The translations under genes and the position numbers were made by a program. A model generated the notes under the pieces. That model was not told the DNA's origin. It was given only the letters and a program-made list of their open reading frames with translations, and searched no databases. 64,000 bases of DNA from Gnomoniopsis sp. IMI 355080 (taxonomy: Eukaryota > Ascomycota > Sordariomycetes > Diaporthales > Gnomoniaceae): positions 124,001-188,000 of the forward strand of contig JAPEVC010000021.1 of assembly GCA_027946555.1 (NCBI GenBank), in the 5' to 3' direction. Positions within the stretch are counted from its first letter, which is position 1, and each line of letters opens with the position of its first letter. Shown here one piece after another: positions 55,697-64,000 of the stretch.

Positions 55697-57664
55697 TCAT
55701 AGTTTGGACCGAGGAGGAGCTGTTGCATCCTCGTTGACCACAATCTCCTGGCTCTTGTTTTGAGCTCTCTCGCCGTGTCCAAAGAAAATGACCTCGACAG
55801 TCAGATCGTCTCTGTATCATGCGCTGTTAATATATGCATAGCCGGCCGAGTGAGTAGTACAATCCACTTTACCTGTAGCGCCGCGAATAGGGAGACGGCA
55901 AAGTAAGGAGTGCCGAGACCATCTCCTCATTGTTTCCTCCCAAGGCGTTACGAATCAAATGCGTAGCCACATTGCTGTCCTTGACAACAAACCTGTCGTC
56001 ATCCGCCGAAATGCCCCATTGTCGCACGCGGATCGGGGTCTTTTGGCCGTCCTTCCCTACGGCCTCGGTGCCATGTTCAACAGGAAGGCCGTTGCTTTTC
56101 GATCCTCCAAAAATCTTGGTCCAAACTGAATCGAGCTGAGAGTTGGAGCCCTTCGCTGTTTGTGTCTCAATCCATTTTCCAACGAGACCAACGACCTCTT
56201 CATTCGTAAGCATCTCCCACAGACCGTCCGTAGCTAGCACCAGGAAGTCACCCTTCTCAGGGTGCACCTTGGTCGTAGTCACTACTGGTTCTGCTGTGAC
56301 GTACGGAGGAGTCTTCATGAGGGGCGACTGAGCGCGGCCAAAGAAAGACTCCCTCAAGCGGCTGGCAACTTCCTTGCTCCATTTGTACGTAGCGTCTCCA
56401 AACGCACGCGTGGGCTCTAGGCCTCCAAGGACTCTCCCGTTGCGGACAACATGCTCCTCACCAGGGTGCAGCTTTCTCATTCGATTCGCCTCGTCCGGAT
56501 TGGCGCCAGTCTGGTCCACGGAAAGTGGCGTGGCAGTCCACTTGCCAGTGTCGGACCGACGTCCCAGGACGGCACGGGAGTCCCCGGTACAAGCTACACG
56601 CAAAAGACCCGTGCTGCTGTCATAGAAGGACAGCAAGGCACACGAACCGGACAGGGCGGGTGCAAGCAGCTCTGCGGCGAGGTTTCTGGAGTTGGACTTG
56701 AAAACCTCCTGTACGCTCTGGTGAACAATCTCATCGTCGAGACGAGTAAAGCCCTTTTTGATAGCTGCATCGACTGCCTCATGGGTGGTAGAACCACCAC
56801 CAGCCTTGTAGGTCTCGTTGAGCTCGCGTGCCACGTAGCTGATAAGGGTTTGGCGGAGTTTTGCCGACGTCGTCCACCCGCTGTGCAAAGAGTCGTGTTA
56901 GCATTCGTGAAGCAAATCCAAAAAGAGGAAAAGATAGAGTTGTGGACCTACGAATGCCCATCAAAAACACCCCAGAACATCCAATCACTGCCAGCGGCAG
57001 CGTCAGGCCTCGCTGGGACTTCGACTATCTTCTCGGCATGGTCATCCTCAATGGGGCTGTTGCTAGGCAGCTGTACCAGGTCATATCGCAGAACACCCCT
57101 TCCCCTGTTGACATGGTAGGACTCCTCCATCTTCCTCAGCTTCTGTGTAGACTGATCGGCGTTCAACATCTCAACCACGGTGCGACCGTCGTCGTCGGTG
57201 GTTTTTGTAATGGGGCCCTCGCCGACAAAGGTGGCAGTCTGGAGCTCTTCGGCTCCTATGACAAGGACAGAGCGTGTCGGGATGGCATTATCAGGGGCTG
57301 TGGAGGCTGAGAAGGCTCGGTTGGTGAGGGCCTGGGCGGTGTCTGTGGAATTGCCGTTGTAGGTGTACCAGGCGCTGTATCCCACTAGGCCGGACACGAC
57401 AGCAACGGCTGCGCGTCGTACATTCATGGAGAACTGGGCAGGATCTCTCGGGACATGGGGTCGCGGGCGCAGAGAGGAGGAGGAGGAGAGTCGAATGGGG
57501 TGATTGAAGTTGTTGGTGACGGGAAGGTGGCTCTGGCTCTGCTGAGGATAGACGCCCCTGCGACTAACTCGAAGAGGGGCGTGGCCGTGGAGGTGAGAGA
57601 GGCCTCGGTGGCTCCGGACTGTGCTTTGACACGTCCGAAACGCCCGCACAGCAACGCGACGCAT
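55697..57664 (-). CDS. ptc5: Mitochondrial PP2C-type phosphatase (Ptc5-like)
   Basis: This PP2C phosphatase of 611 aa matches the Ptc5 group, which dephosphorylates pyruvate dehydrogenase in mitochondria. Exons are 57664-56952, 56880-55873 and 55811-55697; donors are GTAGGT and GTAAAG. I chose the ATG at 57664 because it starts an Arg-rich presequence (MRRVAVRAFRTCQSTVRSHR); an in-frame ATG at 57808 is possible. A membrane-like segment AAVAVVSGLVGYSAWY follows. Metal and catalytic motifs are FWGVFDGHSGWTTSAK, TGDSRAVLGRRSD, LGGLEPTRAFGDATYKWSKE, LATDGLWEMLTNEEVV and, across the last intron, RRYRDDLTVEVIFFG. All metal aspartates are present. The C-terminal tail is short. The substrate is inferred from the family. 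Confidence 0.9.
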
Positions 57665-60600
57665 CGGAGCTGCTTTCAAGCGTCTTGGAGGAACAGTCCC
57701 CGACAACAAGCTTTGGACCCTGCAATGAACCCGAGTCGAGGAGAGTTTGGCCGATAGGAGTCGGCTGGCGAGCCCTTGGAAAGGTTGGGAACAGGAATGG
57801 GCTGCCATTTGCAGTGTGCTCTCGTGACGACCAGGTGGTCTGTGCACCAGCTGTATTACAGCACATACTGTACCCGAGGCACCTAGGTACCTAGGCACCC
57901 AAAGCACTTTGGGCGAAATAGGCACACAATTCCTTCTATATCCTTAATCGCGCCTGAATTTTCTATTCTGCCTTTTGTTAGATATGGCTGAATATATGCA
58001 TAGCTCTTCAGCTCTTCCTCTTTTAGCAGCACATCATCTCTGCGCACCTGCACATAGTTCATCGCTCTTCAGTTGCCGTATCTCACGAGTCCCAACTTTC
58101 TCATAATCGTCGGATTCTTTGATCAAAGAAATCGACGCGCCGGGTACTATGGTCTATATCTCAAGAGTCTGCAAAGCGAGGGACTTTATCAGAGGGATAA
58201 CGCATGGATTTTGAAGTTTGACACCAGTCTGGGTACCTTTCATATGGTACCCCTTGGGGCCCAGAAGCTGCATTGCGGCTTGCATTGGTACACTATAGAA
58301 TCGCGTAGATGACAATAGTGAGGCCGGCAATATATGGTTAGCTATCTAGCAACATCGGTACCTATGGCCCACTGTCCACAGCCAAAGACCACCAGGTAAC
58401 TGTCTCACAAGGGTAAGGTATGTATGTCAAGAGGTCATGACCGCCTTCTTGGATTCTAGACAACTAATTCTGTGAACCGCTTCTAACTTATTGGTGGCTT
58501 TCAAATAAAAGTCTTGATGTTTGTACACACTTATAGATACCTAGTTGCATATGAACGAGGTCATTGTGTTGGATGCTGTCTCATGCCCAAGTCAATATAA
58601 TCCACACACCAGACTGGTCCAGTCCTGATAGGTACCTGCCCATGTTCCTAGGTCCATGTGTGAATTTCCCTTGTCTACTTGTGAGTATTCCATCACTTTA
58701 TCTGCCCAGGTGTCTTGTTGAGCAAGCGAGTAGTATTGACTTCGGCCAAGCCGCTTTCAAGTCCAGTCCGACCCATCCTGGACAAGGCCTGGCTGGGAAG
58801 CAATACTCTGCAGGCAGTTGTGATAGTAGAGCTGCAGCTTGGAGCTCAAAACTCTGCGTCTTGTTCTAGGGCCTCGTCTCAAGCATCTTGTAGATCAAAT
58901 AGCAACACTTCCGATATGCTGCCGAACTGCTTTAGCATGGCCACTGGCCAGTGAATTCTTGAGGATGAGAGGTAATGCAAATGTAGATTAGCCCCTTCAT
59001 CGACATGTTCTCCTAAATCATTGAGGTAGGTCCGTCCTGTCTTTTCCATAGTACAACGTCGTTCCCCTCTTTTAACATGAGAAGATTTGAAAAGTGATGG
59101 TGTCTTTCTTTCTCAAGGTGCGATTAATTCGAATTACATACATATTTCCCATCATTCATGATTCAGCTCAGTAGCACTACGCCTCTGTCATGATGTCTTA
59201 TTTTATCCTCTGCGCTGCTCCGATCTAGCATTGGGATTTGCCTTTCTCCAGAGCCTTTAAGCGTTCATAAGAGTCCTTTGTCAAAGAAAAACAATCTCAT
59301 CAAATCCCGTCCTGATAGATTTATGGTACAGGTGATGGTGAAATTTGTTGCCGCTGCCTGTAAAAACGTCGGAACCAAGTTTCGTGAGATTCAAAGAGTA
59401 AAAACATTTGTCATATCAGTTCATGTCTTCGACTAGCCATTAAAAAACGTCAGTCAAGGCGATCAGAAGATTGTAGGAAGGCCTCAAAGGAGGCCGCCAT
59501 AAGGGCCAACGGCCCTGTGTTGATGATATTCAAATCTTGCGTCAGATCGGAGGGCTCATCTTTGCGCGAGATAGGAGCAAGGATATAGATGTTGACAAGC
59601 TCACCTGCAAATACCATCAATGTCTGAGAAGCCGGTATATGGTTGTTGGACGAGGGCTGTCCGACGAATGGTCCCATGCTTGAGGGCAGGCGTTTTGGAG
59701 CCAGGAGGCCAAACGGCTTCGAAAGGGTTCATGGTAATATTGCGACTAGAAGGGCATGGCTTCTTGACGCTTGAGACAGGAGAATGATTAGTAGATCATG
59801 AAGAGATTCTCAGGAATGCTACAAAGCTGGAAAGTGGTGTCAAATTGAGATTTTCGAGAGCGACATACCGAGCTCATCGAAGTAGAATTGAGGTTCCAGA
59901 GGAGGATACGCCATTTTGCTCTGCCGAAATCTTTCCGCCGAGCTGTTGCTCCAGGCTCTCTGCATCGCTTATAGCCTGAGTCCAAGTGCGTGACTGACAC
60001 GGACACGGAAATGTCTGAATACCTCACAAGGTAGTACATGCTATCGTCTTGGAGTCTGAGGAGCCGCGTTGTCTCAAATTGCCGCAAAGATCGATTTGTG
60101 CCATTTGAGCAGAAGTAAGTAGATGTCAACAATTCAAATCAAATATTTTGCTGATAATTGAGCCAAACAAAATAGAGCGGACTTGTGACTATCTAGTTTG
60201 CCTTCGATATAGTAAGTATCCTCCGTTCGGTCTATAAAGATGACAACCTCGGAAATGCAAGAATAGACCCGATTACGGCGGCATTGAAGGAGATGAACAT
60301 TACGACGGAGAAGCAATTAATCAGGTCGTATAACGGAGACATCTCATTGACCACCAAGCCAAACGAAGTGCAAACTCGGAACACTATCGAATCAGCACCG
60401 TCGCGTGATGGTGCCGTTGCAATCCAAACATTCCCTATTCATTCATGGGTAATCAAGTGGGGAATCAGTCATGAACATCTTTTCCAGCAAGGTGAGGTTC
60501 GTCGTTGATCCGGTCATATGGTTCCGCTTTCTCCTGACTAGTCTTGGGGATATTTTCACTGTGTGATTGGATAGAGTGCAGAGCAGACTATCCTTTACCA

Positions 60601-63600
60601 GACAGGATGGACTTGACCTACCATCATGACGACTAACGTGATAGTATACTTAGGTAGCCGTACTTAGGGCCTGGTACCCAGTCGTGAATTATTGAACTAC
60701 ATAGTCCAATCGGTAAGGCTACGGAATAAGCTTGAGGATCTCCAGCTCGAGATCATAAGGGCGCATTGTGTTGCCTAAGGTCAGGGCGAGGTATCTCAGC
60801 TTCGATCGTCTGATCATTCTAACGTCGAAGACCTGCTGCTGCAAGGCTACCTGGCTTCACTATCCAGTCAGCTGACGAGCAGCAGTAATCAGCTACTGCA
60901 CAAGTGGAACTGGCAGCATAGAGTCTACAGGAATGAAGTCTAAAACTATTGCAACGATCTTGGAAAGAAAATGCGCTGCGAGGAGTGGCTTGAGATACTA
61001 CTGCTTGCTAACACAGTATTACAGCGGGAGTACGAAGACGGTGACGAGCATATCACTTGGCTCACAGAGGCACTTGTGGGTTTGTCCTTGAGCGATCTGC
61101 TGATTAGACCACAAGTATGCACAGTCCATCAAGCTCGGAGCATCAGGCAGACGCGGCAGCGACTCAGGAATGTCGCGAGCCTGCCGCTCTAGTGCCAGCA
61201 AGTCCACATCATCGGAAATTTGCGTTCCAAAGGCCACTTGGACCTGCGAATGAGCAGTGCATCTGTGTTCAACCCCAGACTTTGCGAGTTATTCTCAATT
61301 CAAAATACCTCGTCAAAGACAGCTGGCGAGGCATGGGCTGAGAGAGGGGCGATCTGTGCTACGACGTGGGCAGCTGGCGCCCCATGCAGATATAGACACC
61401 TGCCAAAACAACCAGGTACTACTGGACGACCTCGACGACTTTAGCCATGCCATTTAAAAGTCTACGCGAGCCGCAAACCTCCGTGTAGTCAAGATAAACT
61501 TCAAAGCTGACCTAAGCAGCCACGCCCATCGTTCACGAAGGCCTTTTCCTGAAACGCCCATTGCCACAGGCTTGACCAAGCCCATTCCCCAAGACTCCGG
61601 GCCGCAGCCCAGCGGGTCGCACACCCCGTTTTCCAGAGAATTGGGTTCGACGGTGTTCGTCTCAAGTGCGTGACAGTGGAGATCCAAGAAATCGGTCCCT
61701 AGCGATGGTCGAAGCTCGCGAATTTTCTCGACCTCATGGTTTATGCAAGGCTGAGACCTTTCGACTTGGGTGGGCAAGGCTGAAAGTAAGCTACGCCTCC
61801 ATACACGTAATTTCCTATTCCCAGCTATGACTGATTCGGCAGTGGTCCAACGGTGTGGGAGAAACAAAAAATAGTTCCAAGATATACCTAGTCTGTTGCG
61901 AATCAACAATCTTTGCCGGCATGGATCGCATCGGTCAATAGCGAAACCGAAGACTAAGCTGTCAGCTCATTAGTGGCAACCCTGCAAGGTTTTCAGAACA
62001 ATTGCCTCTGGCCCAAAGTATCAAGTTGACGAACAGACCTCGGCAAATGCGCCCGGTCGGAGTCATAAGAGAAAAACAACCCAGGTCTTTCAATAATATT
62101 TCTGGCAATATCATGTTATTAGGAAGTGAAGAATTTGCCTCTGGTGGGGGGCCATGATAGCGATATTGACTACCCAGCACATATGAGCGCGGAATAAGGT
62201 TCACGGTGGCAGACGGCATGTTTCATGTGCGCACGCGGCCCTTGATTCAATTCAATCGGCGGAATTGCCGTTTCCCGCGGCGTTGCGGCGGAATGCCCCT
62301 GCAAGGCGACCAACCACCAGCTTGGAACACTGGCAGGGCTGGCAGGCAGGCAGGTTGACATAGAAGACGAATTCAAGAGCGGGTCTCGAACTCAATTTGA
62401 TGAGGTCAGGCATTGTCAAGCTTGGTCTTTGCAGTATTAGATCGGTCAGATACCATTGACACAGCGCTGCAGGAAGATTTCTCTTCTTGGGTGTAATTTC
62501 AACAGACAGGATCTCATCAAAGCGCACAAGTGCAGGACGCGCGCGACCCCGGAAATGAGCATGAGAGACACGCGACGTGGTACCGCCTGCGGAAGTTCGC
62601 GTGTGGGCTCACAGCAGTGAGTCCATTTATTTATGAGCCCGGACATGTTCCTCTGGTCATCAGTCCCTGCCCTGGCCGCCTGGCCATACGGCACCACACA
62701 GTGTATGAAACACTGCATAGTTCGGCGCAAGGTACCGCGATGTGGCCCTGGAAGCCCCATAGACATCCGAGAGCTGGTTGCTTGTGCTGCAGACAATCGA
62801 TAACCCGCATTTCAGACTCTTCCAGCAAATGATAGTCCCGATAGCATCGGATAAGTGGCGACCCTCATTTGAGAAAAGCAAGGCTTTCATGCAGGGGCCG
62901 TCGTTGTCGACCACTCGCGGCAGCCCCAGATCTCAGGGTCGTCAAGACTCCAGTCAGACCCGGCCCCGTTTTCACGAGGCGCCTGACGAACTCGGTCCCA
63001 TTCCACTCCATTCCATCAACAAGATGTTGGCAGTCGTACTGTGGCGAGTCAAGAGTCTAGTGGGATTTCGTCAATGGCTGGAAGTGAGCAGAGACTGGCT
63101 AGACTGGCTATTCATCCGAGGCCTGAGATTACCGTAACTATTTGACATGACGCACTTTTAATTCTATAGCTTGGAATCGCAACGTGTCAAGAGAGTGAGT
63201 GGGTTGATGGTGAAGCAGGGCGCTCGATGCGGGCTTGATGATCTACACATAAACACTAGAACAATAGAGTGAGCTCACACGGTAGACTTATGTGCAGTCC
63301 CAATCGTATAGACCCCAGTGGATGACATCCTTCACACGGCTATACTGAACAGTCCTGCAGAATGTGAGGAGTCTAAGATATCTCAACGGGAAACGGAGAG
63401 TTGGTACCTAATCATCCGTGAAAATGCACAGCGCGATCGTTATCCAGTGCTGCAGTCGTCAACTGGCCCGACGTGGAGAGCGCCGCCTCTGTCGTGTCCA
63501 GCGCGCGGGCTGACTGAAGCAGGTAAAGCCGGCAACGCACACTAACAGTGTGTAGAATTACTCATGTCGATCCACGCCCCAAAAATAATGCTAGGAATTG

Positions 63601-64000
63601 ATGCCTCGTCGTCCACAAAGTAATTGACAAGTAATGATCAGACGACTGGCATGACCACCCACTCAAGCTTTGGCACGGCGATGGAGGACGGCCCCTTCAC
63701 GGAGCCACGCACGAGCACGATGGGTTGGCGTGTCGGTACCGTCCACGGCACTGCTTTGCCAGGGTTGTCGTGCCTTGTGTTGACAAGGCTCGCGCAGCAC
63801 AGTCAGCGACGGTCGTTCTTCCACGAGCGCCGCTCTCCAGGGAGGATGCACAAGTTTTGGTGCGTGTAGTAGTGCATTCAGATGCAAGAAAAGTGTCGGT
63901 GAGACGTCGTAAAGCTTGAAGCACATCACCGCTTTTTTCAGATCAGCACCTCCTTATTGACCACTTGCTCGGTGCGTCGGCAAGATTCCTATCGACCTCC
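57665..64000. other. Gene-poor right end with coding-like relics
   Basis: The last 6.3 kb begin with the Ptc5-like promoter and hold no gene I can support. Weak coding-like patches lie on the minus strand: 59605-59914 (a start MAYPPLEPQFYFDELG ending at a GTATGT donor, and further on a block with LVQQPYTGFSDIDGIC), 61019-61237 (LERQARDIPESLPRLPDAPS) and 61454-61909. None can be joined into a frame with known domains, so degraded genes are likely. No intact transposon, terminal repeat or integrase motif is visible. Confidence 0.4.

Noticed and set aside
57665..57925. Longer N-terminus of the Ptc5-like phosphatase
   Set aside because: The frame is open, but the ATG at 57664 begins a typical mitochondrial presequence and the extra part is low-complexity; not fully excluded.
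62170..62796. Possible transporter fragment (FYVNLP-like segment)
   Set aside because: The resemblance to sugar/drug transporter loops is limited to a few residues and the flanking sequence has no membrane segments.

Overview
The window is nuclear DNA from a filamentous ascomycete. Most genes carry short introns (about 41-141 bp) with GT...AG ends and CTGAC/CTAAC-type branch sites, and fungal-only families (DUF3984, DUF7514, Stc1 domain) sit beside conserved eukaryotic genes (GET1, ELP1, YPD1, mitochondrial uL24m, SelO). Recurrent TACCTAGGTA-like palindromes in the spacers lead me to guess Sordariomycetes. I did not see operons, CRISPR arrays, an intact transposon or a virus.

Layout: 1-783, 3' end of a GRIP-domain golgin. 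1066-2188 (-), conserved membrane protein. 2986-3789 (-), Get1. 4514-7191 (-), fungal protein of unknown function. 9170-10467 (+), mitochondrial ribosomal protein uL24m. 10632-14776 (-), Elongator subunit Elp1. 15355-16518 (+), DUF3984 protein. 20688-21314 (+), Ypd1-type phosphotransfer protein. 22248-23027 (-), AKAP7/2H-phosphoesterase-like protein. 23433-24872 (+), coiled-coil protein. 27413-28466 (+), C2H2-like protein. 29760-31907 (-), Hsp70-like ATPase. 33435-35872 (-), Ime2/MAK-type kinase. 42819-43887 (+), Stc1-domain protein. 45337-47370 (+), DUF7514 protein. 48012-50066 (+), SelO/Fmp40 AMPylase. 50374-54042 (-), GH63-like glycosidase with nine exons. 55697-57664 (-), Ptc5-type mitochondrial PP2C.

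Four long stretches have no gene I can support: 16.5-20.7 kb, 24.9-27.4 kb, 35.9-42.8 kb and 57.7-64 kb. They hold small tandem repeats, homopolymer runs and some weak coding-like blocks.

Functionally this is a housekeeping and signalling neighbourhood, not a pathway cluster. Golgi tethering (golgin) and ER tail-anchored protein insertion (Get1) lie near each other. Two genes concern mitochondrial protein function by phosphorylation or AMPylation (Ptc5-like, SelO). Ypd1 and the Ime2-like kinase belong to stress and developmental signalling, and Elp1 and uL24m to translation. The most unusual structural detail is a probable 3-nt micro-exon in the GH63-like gene.
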